Notes: generated from the sequence alone by a model not told the origin. 64,000 bases of DNA from Neiella holothuriorum (GCF_019457915.1 NZ_JAHZSS010000008.1:95845-159844), one strand, 5' to 3'. Shown: positions 37,283 to 46,769, counted from the stretch's first letter. Made by a program: numbers and translations.

Positions 37283-38353
37283 TTAGGCGGACATTAACTG
37301 CTTGATCTGCTGAGCGAGCCGCAACAATTCAAAGCCTTTGACCAAATCCCAATTCATCACCGCTACCACGCCATGCATAAGGATTAAAATACGTTGGTAT
37401 GCTTGCGGTTTGCGAAGCACTTCCTGATGCGCCGCTTCATAGCCCAATCGATCATAGGTCAGTAAGAGTTCGACCGAGTGCTCTTCTGGAGTACGCTCCC
37501 GAGGTTTAGGTTCATACCCTAGTTCGGCGATCACCATTTCGGCCATGGTCCAAACCGACCAAGGGTTTTGCCCGGTGATTAACTTGCCGTCTTGGCTGAT
37601 TTGTTCCAAGTATTGGGCCCCTGCTTGCACCAAAGCGCCGCGTTGCTCTAGTTTGTCTTGCAGTAAAAACGGAAAAATTTGCGCGGCGTCGGGAATCAAA
37701 AACAACTCTTCTTCATTGGTAAAGGCGCTGACGCGTTTGTCGGCCACAAGCCAATTGCCGTCAGCCAAACGAACATTGACTAGCGCGGCAGGGCCATGAC
37801 AAACCGCACTGACGACCCTGTCATTCTGGTACATGGTGCTGATCAGATCCTGAATTACGAGATTGTTCGGAAAGTCGAACATGGCGCCTTTACCACCCAC
37901 AAAATACACCGCTTGGTAATCCAAGGGGGTAACCTCATCGAGGCGCATTGTTTCATCAAGCTGTGCTTGGATTACTTGATCATTCAAAAATGCATAATCG
38001 AAGGCGCCCATGTCGTCGCCATCAATCACCACCGGAGGCTTACCACCCTCGGGACTCGCAATATCAACCTCAAATCCATTGGCGGTAAACACCCAATAGG
38101 CACGGGCTAGTTCTGTTAGTTCGTAGCCTGTCGATTTACCGCTCTGGCCCATCTGATCGGTGCTGGTCACGACAGCGAGGATTTTGCCGCGGAACTCAGG
38201 AACCTGCTCGATCAGATAGCTTAACTCGTTCGATTGACTGCGCTTCAATGCTTCAAAGTGAGACGGGGCTGGTACTAATCCTTTTAGCCAAACCCAAGCG
38301 CCATATAGCGCGCCGAATAGAATCACGAGTGCGAGTAGTATTTTTCTAATCAT
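37283..38353 (-). CDS. Membrane-anchored DJ-1/PfpI-family protein
   Basis: A 356-residue protein with one N-terminal membrane helix (about 5-25). A DJ-1/PfpI domain (about 55-270) follows, with the nucleophile elbow SAVCHGPAALV holding the reactive cysteine. The closest types are Hsp31-like or glutamine-amidotransferase-like members. About 85 extra C-terminal residues form helices of unknown role. GGAGAC precedes the start. It lies 59 bp after the sensor kinase gene on the same strand, so it may belong to the regulon or operon of that two-component system. The reaction (glyoxalase, deglycase or chaperone-like) is not known. Confidence 0.82.
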   Translation of the reverse strand: MIRKILLALVILFGALYGAWVWLKGLVPAPSHFEALKRSQSNELSYLIEQVPEFRGKILAVVTSTDQMGQSGKSTGYELTELARAYWVFTANGFEVDIASPEGGKPPVVIDGDDMGAFDYAFLNDQVIQAQLDETMRLDEVTPLDYQAVYFVGGKGAMFDFPNNLVIQDLISTMYQNDRVVSAVCHGPAALVNVRLADGNWLVADKRVSAFTNEEELFLIPDAAQIFPFLLQDKLEQRGALVQAGAQYLEQISQDGKLITGQNPWSVWTMAEMVIAELGYEPKPRERTPEEHSVELLLTYDRLGYEAAHQEVLRKPQAYQRILILMHGVVAVMNWDLVKGFELLRLAQQIKQLMSA

Positions 38354-38412
38354 GTTGCTGTCTCCAACCTGCTTTGATGTGTTGGAGTCAGCATAAAAAG
38401 TCGGAGGTGAAT

Positions 38413-39621
38413 TCAGAGTGAAATTTGGATGGAAAATTGCGATTGGGTGAGCTGCAAATCATATTGCCATCCCAATGCATCAACAATGCGAGTCACCAAA
38501 TAAAGCCCTTGGCCGATCCCTTTGCTACTTGCACCTTTCACGCCGGCGCGAGTTGCTTCGGCTGGCACACCTTGTGCTTTTTCATTGTGAAACACCATTT
38601 GATTGCCACTGGCGCGAACCCAAAGTTGGTGAGTCGAGCCGTGGGCTATGGCGTTGTTCATCAAGTTAATGAGCAACAAATGCAGTAACTCAGCATTGGC
38701 ATTGATTGACAACTCATCTGCCATCTCAATATTGAGTTCGAGTTCTACGCCCGCTGCTAAGGCGCTTTGCATTCCGGCTTGCTCAACCATTGAACGTAGC
38801 ATGCAGGGTTGTTGACACAGCGACTCTTGCCGAGCCAGCGCAAGCAACACATCAATCGTGTGCTGCATGTCTTGGCCCACTCGTTTTAGCTGTTGTAGAT
38901 CGCTTGGTTGAAACCCTCGTTGCTCTGCTAGGGCAACAGCATTATTGAGTACCGTTAACGGCGTGCGAAGTTCATGACTAACATCGGTTGTGAAATCTTT
39001 TTCTCGCTGCAGAGCGTCGTTTAACGCATCGAAAGCGTGCTGCATCGTTTTGGACAAATAACCTAGCTCGTACTGTAATTCGGGCAAGGGTTGATTTTGT
39101 TTTACGGCTCGGGTCATCGCCATGACCGGTTGTACCGTCTTGGCTGCCATTTTATAAGCAAGCACAGCGGCAACAATAAGGGTTAAAGCGAGCCCCCAAA
39201 GAAAAATTTCGAAAATTCTGGGGCTATTGGTAACGGTCAACAGAGGCGAGACTTCCGCCAGTAAATAGCCCGTGTTGTGGTTGTCGAGGCGAAGTGTTTT
39301 GACATGGAAATGCTCATCACCAGGGGTAAAAATTTCATTGTCATCCAAGCCTTGCTCAAGCGCTTCACGAACCCATAAAGGTAATTCAGCGTAACTCGGG
39401 TAGATCTGGATAAAGTCCATTCTAGCGGGGACTAGAGCGCCGGTTTCTTGGTAGGTTTGCTCGATATGGTTCGCTTCAAATCGCAATAGGCGATCAATGA
39501 TATTGTCTTCCACCACGAATGAAGCAATGACCGCTAACGCTAAATACAGGCAGCTGATACCGAGTGTGAAGCTAACAAAAAGAGCAAGTGCTTGGTGCTT
39601 GATGCTACGAATGAGGGTCAT
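38413..39621 (-). CDS. Sensor histidine kinase
   Basis: A 402-residue inner-membrane kinase. It has helix 1 (about 12-35), a short periplasmic region of about 100 residues, helix 2 (about 143-163), a HAMP-like stretch, HisKA with the phosphorylated His in TDVSHELRTPLTVLNNAV, and an HATPase domain with NLMNNAIAHGS and the G-box SKGIGQGLYL. It overlaps the response regulator gene by 17 bp, so translation is coupled. The general type is QseC/TctE-like; the signal is unknown. Confidence 0.93.
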   Translation of the reverse strand: MTLIRSIKHQALALFVSFTLGISCLYLALAVIASFVVEDNIIDRLLRFEANHIEQTYQETGALVPARMDFIQIYPSYAELPLWVREALEQGLDDNEIFTPGDEHFHVKTLRLDNHNTGYLLAEVSPLLTVTNSPRIFEIFLWGLALTLIVAAVLAYKMAAKTVQPVMAMTRAVKQNQPLPELQYELGYLSKTMQHAFDALNDALQREKDFTTDVSHELRTPLTVLNNAVALAEQRGFQPSDLQQLKRVGQDMQHTIDVLLALARQESLCQQPCMLRSMVEQAGMQSALAAGVELELNIEMADELSINANAELLHLLLINLMNNAIAHGSTHQLWVRASGNQMVFHNEKAQGVPAEATRAGVKGASSKGIGQGLYLVTRIVDALGWQYDLQLTQSQFSIQISL

Positions 39622-40291
39622 TGTTGATGTCCAGTCGATAACCTAAGTTCATGACGGTTTTAAGCATGGCGTGAGGGAAGGGCTTATCAAGCGCTTGGCG
39701 TAACGAATAGATATGAGACTTGAGCGAATCACTATCGGGAGGCGATTCGCCCCAAAGCTTGTGAGTAATGAGGGTTCGACTAACTGGCTGGGGGTAACTT
39801 TGGGCCAATAAAGTGAGCAACTGAAAGCCAATGCTGGTCAAGGTTAATGATTGCCCATCGCGCTGCGCTGTTTGAGCCGACAAATCCAACTGTAATGGAC
39901 CCACTTGAATGATTTGCGATTGATGCAGATTACTCCGACGCGCTAGCGCTTGGCAGCGCAACACTAATTCACGCAAATCGACGGGCTTGGTGAGATAGTC
40001 ATCTGCACCTTGATGAAATCCGGCCGACTTATCTTCAAAACTATCGCGAGCGGTCAGCATGAGTATTGGCGGCGTTACTTGGGCCTGCTGTTTTATCATC
40101 TGGCAAACTTGCAGGCCGTCGATATCTGGTAGGTTTAGATCCAAAAGGATCACGTCAAATATCTCTGCCAACGCCAAAGCTGCGCCTTGCTGACCATTCT
40201 GGGCATAGTCCACTTGCCACTGGTGGGCACCTAGAAATTCAACGATTTGCGTTGCTATCGTGGTGTTATCTTCAATCAACAAAACCTTCAA
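39605..40291 (-). CDS. OmpR-family response regulator
   Basis: A 228-residue DNA-binding response regulator. The receiver domain has the acidic pair in IEDN, the phospho-acceptor Asp in VILLDLNLPD and Lys in YLTKPVD. A winged-helix output domain follows. The start is set to TTG at 40291, because GAGGA lies 7 bases upstream and LKVLLIEDN is the standard beginning of such proteins. The ATG at 40315 would add 8 residues and has no ribosome binding site. It is first in a group with the kinase and probably the DJ-1 gene. A direct repeat upstream may be its own binding site. Confidence 0.93.
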   Translation of the reverse strand: MKVLLIEDNTTIATQIVEFLGAHQWQVDYAQNGQQGAALALAEIFDVILLDLNLPDIDGLQVCQMIKQQAQVTPPILMLTARDSFEDKSAGFHQGADDYLTKPVDLRELVLRCQALARRSNLHQSQIIQVGPLQLDLSAQTAQRDGQSLTLTSIGFQLLTLLAQSYPQPVSRTLITHKLWGESPPDSDSLKSHIYSLRQALDKPFPHAMLKTVMNLGYRLDINNDPHS

Positions 40292-40338
40292 TGAGCTGTC
40301 CTCAAAAAGCTGCATGCAGCCACTGTATTATTAACGAG

Positions 40339-40355
40339 GTGAAACAGAAGTGAAA
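40339..40355. promoter_or_regulatory. Direct repeat, OmpR-family binding-site candidate
   Basis: GTGAAA occurs twice, 11 bp start to start (40339-40344 and 40350-40355), 48-64 bp upstream of the response regulator start. An 11-bp period is typical of OmpR/PhoB-type regulators, so it may mediate autoregulation. An inverted copy (TTTCAC) is at 40434-40439, nearer the DUF748 gene. Confidence 0.45.
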
Positions 40356-40567
40356 TGGTGCCGCGACGACGACATTAGATTGCGCCTGTCTCGGACTTGA
40401 TTGGTAACTTGAAGCGTAATCAGTGGTTCTATTTCACTAAAAAATAACACAAAATAGTCGCTGTTTTTTGCGTGCGCCATTTGCTTCGGTTCGCTTGTTT
40501 AATCCATTGCGCGCGGCAATCATCTTCAGCCTTTTATTTTTAATGGTGTAACGAGCAAGGAGCCACG

Positions 40568-43030
40568 ATGAATCGACTCAAGAAGGTAGGCGTAGTTTTA
40601 GTAGGATGCTACCTCGCAATCTGGGTTTTAACTTGGTTAGCCTCACCAGCCATTACGCGTTTAGTGCTGGGCGACTTATTGGCTCCGCATCAAATTCAGC
40701 TCGATAGAAACAGCTCTGTGCGCCTCAACCTGCTGAGTTCATGTGTCACCATTGATGATCTGATTTGGCATAAGAATGAACAGCTGGCATTTGAGTTGGA
40801 TGAATTGGAAGCCTGCTATAGCTTGCACCGTTTGATCTTTAATGAAGCGCGGCTCAAGCGCTTGACCCTGACGGGTTTAAACACTGACGTGTTGCTACAA
40901 GATAAAACCTTTTCCATTGCAGGGGTTGAGCTAGGTAAGAATAAAGACCAAGCCGAGCAAACATCATCAACGGCAACGGCCGACGCGCCAGCGCCCAAAG
41001 GCAAGCGCTTTGGTTTAGCGGTAGCGGCACCGGAAGTTGTTCTCAAGGACATCAATGTTAACTTGCTGCATCGAGATCAATCTCATGAGCTTCACATTGA
41101 GCAGTTAAAAATTGTTCGCAGCCACTACCAAGAAGAAGTGTTGCACAGCGAATTAGAGCTGCAACTGACCTTTAATCAAGCGGCGCTCGATTTCTCGGCG
41201 GCAGTTGATTACGAGCCGCTGCAATCTTTCGGTACATTCAATATTCAACTGACGGATTTCGATCCGGCGCCATATCAATATTTACTGCCTGAATCTGTGG
41301 GCGAACTAGCCGCCAAATTGAATGTTGATCTCAACCTCGAAGTGAAGCGTCGAGGCGACATCTTCGAAATCGCTAGTGATAGCAGTGCCATTAACCTACA
41401 ACAAAGCAGTTATGGCGATGACGCGATTCTGGCCGAGCTCGAAAGCCTTTCTCTTGAGCTTAATGAGCTCACCTCAACATTATCCATAGAAGCGGTTGAA
41501 GAGCTGACCGTTGATACTGGCTTTACCCTAAATCTCGATAACATACGGGTTGCTACGCAAGATGGTGCGGGCGACTTGCTTGCACTGACCAACTTACAGC
41601 TCGAGCCAAGTACGCTGTCGTTGGCCGGAGAGAAGATCTTTATCGAGTTACCTGAGTTGGCGTTATCAGAGATGCAGGCATCAGTGCGTCAACTCGACGC
41701 CGATACTCAACTTGAGCCACTCTTTCAGCTCGATGAGCTGACCATTTCCGAAGTACAAATGACCGAATCGGCAGTCGCCATTAATGACATTCTGATTGGT
41801 GAAATTCTGATTCAGGCGCAACGCGATGAGCAAGGCGAACTCATTTCATTGGTGATGCCTGGGACATCAGAAGATGCCGCGGCAAGTGATACGGACACGG
41901 CGGAGGTCGACTCAAATACACCATCTCAACCAGAGCCACAATCACCATCTCAATCAACGCCACAACCACCGCAGGAGCCAGTTGAACCTGCCAATGCGTT
42001 TGCAATTGCGCTGGGGCAGCTGAGGTTGGATAAACCCGCGCAAATTCAGTTTCGCGATGCCAGTATCAAACCTGCGTTAGAAAAAACATTCACGATTGAA
42101 CAGTTACAGCTTGCTGGTATTGACAATCAACAGCCTGAGCAGCGCGCTGATGTGATTTTAAAGCTTAAGGATGAAGGCTATTTTAAGTTTGACTTTACCG
42201 GGCAGGTGGCGCCGTTTGGCGACAAGCTCGATCTGAATTTTGAATCAACGGCTACTGAGTTCCCGCTTTATCAAATTTCACCTTATGTGCGTCATGCGCT
42301 TGGATTTGACGTACTGGCCGGTCAGCTTGATGTGAGTGCATCGGGTGCCATCGAACAAGATATGCTGGACGCCGAAGTGGTCTCGAATCTGCGTGGGGCT
42401 CGTTTTGACTCCGGCTCAGGCGATCAAAACCCTGACGATTCAGGCGTGATTGGCCAAACTGCAGTGCCTCTAGATATGGCGCTTGGCATGCTTAAAGATG
42501 ACGATGGCAATATTGAACTGATCATTCCGGTTGATGGTGATGTTGCCGATCCAAGCTTTGGTATGCATTACATTTTTGGCCTTATTGTTCAAAAAGCAGT
42601 GCTCAGTCAGGCGCAGAATTATTTGATCATGACCTTCATGCCTTATGCTCAAGTGATTAAAGTGGGAATGGCGGCAGGCTCTTTTGCGCTGAAGGTTCGA
42701 TTTGACGATTTGGCGTATGCTCCACAGCAAATTTTGCCTGCCGAGCCGCAAGCAACCTTTATCGATCAGTTCCACGCCTTGATGACAGAAAAAGATTCGC
42801 TGCAGGTGAAAGTTTGTGGTGTTGCAACGGGGAGTGAACTGGGATTCAGCGAAGGCAGCCAATTGACGGAACCACAGCGCAAGCAGCTGTTGGATCTGGC
42901 TGAGCAGCGCGCGAATGCCTTTAAAAAAGCGGTGGTGGACAAAGGCGTTGCGTCATCGCGGATCTTGTTGTGTGTGCCCAGCTACGAGCTTGATGACACC
43001 GCTCAACCGCGCCTCAAGCTGTCGGTCTAG
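40568..43030 (+). CDS. DUF748-family envelope protein
   Basis: An 820-residue protein with one N-terminal membrane helix (about 8-27) and a long periplasmic part of repeated beta-rich segments as in DUF748/AsmA-like proteins. A P/Q/S-rich linker interrupts it at about 455-480. The C-terminal segment (LAEQRANAFKKAVVDKG, about residues 776-792) resembles the helix-turn of OmpA-like peptidoglycan-binding domains. AsmA-type proteins are linked to lipid transport or envelope upkeep, so an envelope role is likely but not proven. AAGGAG precedes the start. Divergent from the two-component genes. Confidence 0.8.
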   Translation: MNRLKKVGVVLVGCYLAIWVLTWLASPAITRLVLGDLLAPHQIQLDRNSSVRLNLLSSCVTIDDLIWHKNEQLAFELDELEACYSLHRLIFNEARLKRLTLTGLNTDVLLQDKTFSIAGVELGKNKDQAEQTSSTATADAPAPKGKRFGLAVAAPEVVLKDINVNLLHRDQSHELHIEQLKIVRSHYQEEVLHSELELQLTFNQAALDFSAAVDYEPLQSFGTFNIQLTDFDPAPYQYLLPESVGELAAKLNVDLNLEVKRRGDIFEIASDSSAINLQQSSYGDDAILAELESLSLELNELTSTLSIEAVEELTVDTGFTLNLDNIRVATQDGAGDLLALTNLQLEPSTLSLAGEKIFIELPELALSEMQASVRQLDADTQLEPLFQLDELTISEVQMTESAVAINDILIGEILIQAQRDEQGELISLVMPGTSEDAAASDTDTAEVDSNTPSQPEPQSPSQSTPQPPQEPVEPANAFAIALGQLRLDKPAQIQFRDASIKPALEKTFTIEQLQLAGIDNQQPEQRADVILKLKDEGYFKFDFTGQVAPFGDKLDLNFESTATEFPLYQISPYVRHALGFDVLAGQLDVSASGAIEQDMLDAEVVSNLRGARFDSGSGDQNPDDSGVIGQTAVPLDMALGMLKDDDGNIELIIPVDGDVADPSFGMHYIFGLIVQKAVLSQAQNYLIMTFMPYAQVIKVGMAAGSFALKVRFDDLAYAPQQILPAEPQATFIDQFHALMTEKDSLQVKVCGVATGSELGFSEGSQLTEPQRKQLLDLAEQRANAFKKAVVDKGVASSRILLCVPSYELDDTAQPRLKLSV

Positions 43031-43063
43031 CGTTCACAGCTGTATAGCCGAAAACAATCAAAT

Positions 43064-43099
43064 AAAAAGGGCGTTCGGTACAACCGAGCGCCCTTTTTT
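43064..43099. terminator. Bidirectional terminator between the DUF748 and GH30 genes
   Basis: GGGCGTTCGG and CCGAGCGCCC pair (one G-U), with loop TACAA, bordered by five A on the left and six T on the right. Confidence 0.92.
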
Positions 43100-43135
43100 G
43101 TTTGCTAAATACTAGCCTGTGATGACCAACTCAAC

Positions 43136-44764
43136 TTATTGCGCACGCAGGTGAATCGTTTGCATGGCACGAGCGGCAATGTCCGCAGTGTAGTGGTTAC
43201 CGTCTAACGTGAGCGCCAATGTATAAGGCTGATCATTGCGATTGAACGCGACCACGGCAATGGAGCCATCGGGGTTGTGGGCTGCCGTGTAAGTTAACCC
43301 TTCAATGGCATCCCCTTCTAAACCGATGCGATGGGCATCGGGGCGGATAAATTTACTAAAGTGGCTCAGTAAGTAATACAGCGGTGTGTAAATTACTTCG
43401 TTAGTGGTGGGATTAATGAGTACCGGCGCACTATTGAAGTTATCGTATGGATTGGGCTGACCTTTGTGGCTGAGGATCACGCACCACTCCACATAGCCTT
43501 GAGTGCCATGGTTTAAGTCAGTAATGATGTCATAGGCATAAGTATCGAAGGGGATAAAGGTGCCCGCGTAATCGGTACTTAGGCGCCAATACTGACCGAT
43601 AGGATCGTCGGCATCAATATCAATGCTCGACTCGGTGTGGATCATGGCTTTGCCTGGCCAGTTTTGTTGCAGCTCGGCTAACTCTGCTTGATACCAGTTA
43701 TTTTCAGCCAGCTTTGAGTTGGTGTACCAATGAAAGCCGGTTCCCCACGCATACTTGGATGCATCTGGATCTTGATACGTCGGCGCAACGTAATTGTTCA
43801 TCTCATCTTTGTTGTGATCGTAAATCAGCACGCGCACGCCAGCTTCTAAATCGGCGGTGTCTAGGTGGCCATCTTTCACCAGCTGCGGGCCTAAATGATC
43901 GCGTAAAAAATCGCGTGCTTCGGTAGCCGTCCAGCCATTGCTGTCCCAGCGCGCATCATGGGCATGGAGCGGTTCATTTTGCGGTGTGATAGCCCAAAGT
44001 TCGATGCCTTGTTCCGCGTAAGCCGTGATGTATTTGGAGATGTATTTTGCCCAGGTGGCGTGATACTTCGGCAGCAAGTGACCATTGGTCATTTCGGCAG
44101 TTTCGCCGGTTTTCATCCATGATGGCGGGCTCCATGGTGAGGCTATGATGTTGAAATCGGCACCGGCAATGGATTTAGCTTCCAGAATCATGGGAATTAA
44201 GTCATAGCTTGGATCATCGAGCTCGATACCGCGTACCTGATCATTTTCATCGCCGCTGAAGCCTTTCATGTCTTCATGGACTGAAAAGCTGGCCAATGCG
44301 GTATCGCCAACGTCGACGTAGCTGTAATGATTATTGGAGTAGTCACTGCTATTGATGTGGGTGCGCGTTAAGGTGAATCCTGCGCCTTCGGTTGGACTGA
44401 ATAAACGTGTTAACACCTGCTTTCTGGCTGCGACTGGAATGGCTGCCAAGTTCCAAGCGGACGACTCGGTAAAGGACGCGCCAAAGCCGTAATAGCGTTG
44501 GTAAACTTGCGCCGGCTTAATCGTTAACTTAATCGCATCGGTGTTGGCGGTATTTGCAGTGCTGACTTCGGGTTGCAAGCTGGCAATCAATGCGAGGTTA
44601 TCGCCCGCGTAGGAGGTCTGGTAAACATCGGCAACATAATTTGAGGCTTGTGTCGGTGGTTGGTCGGTTGCTGGCGAACAGCCAACCAATGCGCTAACAA
44701 TGCAGCTTAGCAATATACTCATGCGGGTGGCGGGTGTCTGATAGCCCGGATTGTGGCTGGTCAT
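43136..44764 (-). CDS. GH30-family glycoside hydrolase, lipoprotein
   Basis: A 542-residue exported hydrolase with a TIM barrel and a beta side domain, as in the GH30 family (glucosylceramidase, beta-1,6-glucanase, beta-xylosidase types). The N-terminal GFGASFTESSAWNL is the family hallmark. The acid/base is E264 in TPQNEPLH and the nucleophile E378 in HTESSID. The signal peptide ends in a lipobox (LVGC, Cys 29). The start at 44764 has AAAGGA upstream; an earlier ATG at 44788 lacks one. The likely substrates are beta-glucans such as laminarin side chains, by analogy only. It is a single gene. Confidence 0.9.
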   Translation of the reverse strand: MTSHNPGYQTPATRMSILLSCIVSALVGCSPATDQPPTQASNYVADVYQTSYAGDNLALIASLQPEVSTANTANTDAIKLTIKPAQVYQRYYGFGASFTESSAWNLAAIPVAARKQVLTRLFSPTEGAGFTLTRTHINSSDYSNNHYSYVDVGDTALASFSVHEDMKGFSGDENDQVRGIELDDPSYDLIPMILEAKSIAGADFNIIASPWSPPSWMKTGETAEMTNGHLLPKYHATWAKYISKYITAYAEQGIELWAITPQNEPLHAHDARWDSNGWTATEARDFLRDHLGPQLVKDGHLDTADLEAGVRVLIYDHNKDEMNNYVAPTYQDPDASKYAWGTGFHWYTNSKLAENNWYQAELAELQQNWPGKAMIHTESSIDIDADDPIGQYWRLSTDYAGTFIPFDTYAYDIITDLNHGTQGYVEWCVILSHKGQPNPYDNFNSAPVLINPTTNEVIYTPLYYLLSHFSKFIRPDAHRIGLEGDAIEGLTYTAAHNPDGSIAVVAFNRNDQPYTLALTLDGNHYTADIAARAMQTIHLRAQ

Positions 44765-44969
44765 TGAATCGTCCTTTACTATGTCCAATTGAACTTGTTG
44801 CTTGCTCGATACGCTGTCACGGCTCCGAGAATTGCCAAATGCTTAGGTGTTGGTGACCATCCTGAGGCATTAGCAAGCTAGTTATTCGTTAGCGGCAAGC
44901 AATAAAGGCCATCATGAAACCACATTGGTAGCACGGTTAGTTTGGTTGCTGTCACAAATGCTAGAAATT

Positions 44970-44985
44970 ATGTAAGCCCTTACAT
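44970..44985. promoter_or_regulatory. LacI-type palindrome upstream of the GH30 gene
   Basis: ATGTAAGCCCTTACAT has 7-bp perfect arms and a GC-rich centre, like LacI-family operators (ATGTAAGCGCTTACAT with one centre change). It lies about 206 bp upstream of the GH30 start, which is rather far. Confidence 0.4.
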
Positions 44986-45040
44986 GGACGTTTAATAATG
45001 TTGTTCGAGCGGTCTCATCGCGTAAATGTTGATAGAAAGG

Positions 45041-46756
45041 CTAAATAAAATCTTTGGCGAGCAGCGTTAAGCACAGTAGTGCCAAAATGCCGCTAAGCGA
45101 CTTCCAAAAAAACACTGGATCACGCTCAATCAGCGGGGCCGCTTCATGGCGGTCGAGTAATTGGGGATTGGGTTTATTGAGATCTTCTAAGAATTCAGAA
45201 AACGATTCAGGGCGGTTGTCGACGATCGGCGAGGTTGCTCGCTCTAATGCTAAGTCAATCCAATTGGGCAGATCGGGGCGGACGGTACGCAGCGGCCGAT
45301 AGCGCCAAACACTAATATCATTGGGGATCTGATAACGGCTAGCGCCGGTTTTGTAGGGTAGTTGTCCGGCGAGCATTTCATACATGACCACCGCAAGAGA
45401 AAACAAATCGGCTTGAAAACTCGCTTGTTGGTTTAGCAAATACTCAGGGGCAATGTAGTCGGCAGAGCCTTGTGGGCTTGCATTCTTCTCATGGCCAAAG
45501 TGCTCTTCTAAGCCTGCAGCTTGCACTGTTCCGAAGTCGATAAGTTTCACATGGCCATGCACATCAATAATGATATTTTCCGGCTTGATGTCGCGGTGAA
45601 TCATGTCGTTACGTTGTAGCGAACGCAGCGCCTTGACCGCTTCACGGATAATATCGCGCACCTGATTCAAACTGGGTTTGGGATTATCGACCAACCACTG
45701 GCGCAGGTTCTGGCCGGGTAAGTATTCACACAGTTGATAGGCAAATTTGCTGCCTTCAGGCCGTGCATGCATGCGCATGATGTTGGAGTGGCTAAGGGAT
45801 TTACCAATCCACTCCTCTTTAATAAACCCTTCTAAATAGGTGAGATCATCTGAAAAATGGGCAGAAGGGGCTTTTAAGGCAAACTGTTGACCTTGGGCGT
45901 TTTCTGCTACATACACATGACTGCGAGTGCCGCTGAATAACACATGACGTATGGTCAGGCCGTCGATTTTCTGGCCCGGCTCCATCACTGGTGGAATGGC
46001 TAGCTCCATGGCGAGGCGCTTGGCTTCACTCAATCCAGCTTCGGGCAACTCATCAACACGGACGATTAAGGTGCTGATATTGTCATCCGAACCGGCTTGC
46101 TTGGCGTGCTGGCACAGGGTTTCGCTTAATTGTTCTAAATTGCAATGGCGCGCATTACCGAGTTGATCGCACAAGCTTTGCTCTGTGAGGTGGTTGTATA
46201 AACCGTCGGTGGCTAACAGATAAACATCGCCTTCAGCCATCTCAAACTGTTTGGTATCGAGTTCGAGATGGGAGTCGATGCCCAGCGCACGCGATAACGA
46301 CTCGGTGCCACCAAACGGTTGAATATGATCGCGGGTTAAGGCGCGTAAATTACCATCTCGAAGCCGATAGAGGCGGCTGTCACCCACATGGAAATACCAA
46401 GCTTGACGGCCTTTGCCAACCAAGGCGGTAAAAGTGGTGACGTAGGCTTGCGATTTCTCGTTGCGTTGATTGTGGCTGAAAAACCAATGATTAAGAGGCG
46501 ATATGACGGATGCCGCTGACTTGGCTACGCTCCAGGCGTGGTTAGTGGCGTAATAGTCTTGTACAAATTGAGTGACGGCAGTTTGCGCGGCCACTTGTGA
46601 TTGTTCACTGACACTTACGCCATCGGCAATTGCAGCTACAACGCCTTTTCGATTAACCAAATGAGCTGACGGGATCTGCGCGGCAAAAGCGTCCTGATTC
46701 ATGGGTTTTATACCGGCGGTAGAATGCCCACCAACGGCCAGCTTCATTTGTTTCAT
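45041..46756 (-). CDS. PP2C phosphatase - Ser/Thr kinase fusion, membrane-anchored
   Basis: A 571-residue protein with two opposed signalling domains. The N-terminal PP2C phosphatase (about 1-240) keeps its metal-site acids: D22 (MNQDAF), D45 (IADGVS), and the later TDGLYNHL and SDDNIS. A Hanks-type kinase follows (about 260-530), with HRDIKPEN (387-394), D407 of DFGT and an SADYIAPE activation-loop end. The C-terminus has one membrane helix (about 550-568), so both domains face the cytoplasm. It lies behind narK, nirD and nirB. I recall similar fusions beside nitrate-assimilation genes in marine gammaproteobacteria, but know of no assigned function. A terminator ends 14 bp before the start, and no ribosome binding site is visible. 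Confidence 0.92.
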   Translation of the reverse strand: MKQMKLAVGGHSTAGIKPMNQDAFAAQIPSAHLVNRKGVVAAIADGVSVSEQSQVAAQTAVTQFVQDYYATNHAWSVAKSAASVISPLNHWFFSHNQRNEKSQAYVTTFTALVGKGRQAWYFHVGDSRLYRLRDGNLRALTRDHIQPFGGTESLSRALGIDSHLELDTKQFEMAEGDVYLLATDGLYNHLTEQSLCDQLGNARHCNLEQLSETLCQHAKQAGSDDNISTLIVRVDELPEAGLSEAKRLAMELAIPPVMEPGQKIDGLTIRHVLFSGTRSHVYVAENAQGQQFALKAPSAHFSDDLTYLEGFIKEEWIGKSLSHSNIMRMHARPEGSKFAYQLCEYLPGQNLRQWLVDNPKPSLNQVRDIIREAVKALRSLQRNDMIHRDIKPENIIIDVHGHVKLIDFGTVQAAGLEEHFGHEKNASPQGSADYIAPEYLLNQQASFQADLFSLAVVMYEMLAGQLPYKTGASRYQIPNDISVWRYRPLRTVRPDLPNWIDLALERATSPIVDNRPESFSEFLEDLNKPNPQLLDRHEAAPLIERDPVFFWKSLSGILALLCLTLLAKDFI

Positions 46757-46769
46757 AGCATCATCAGAT

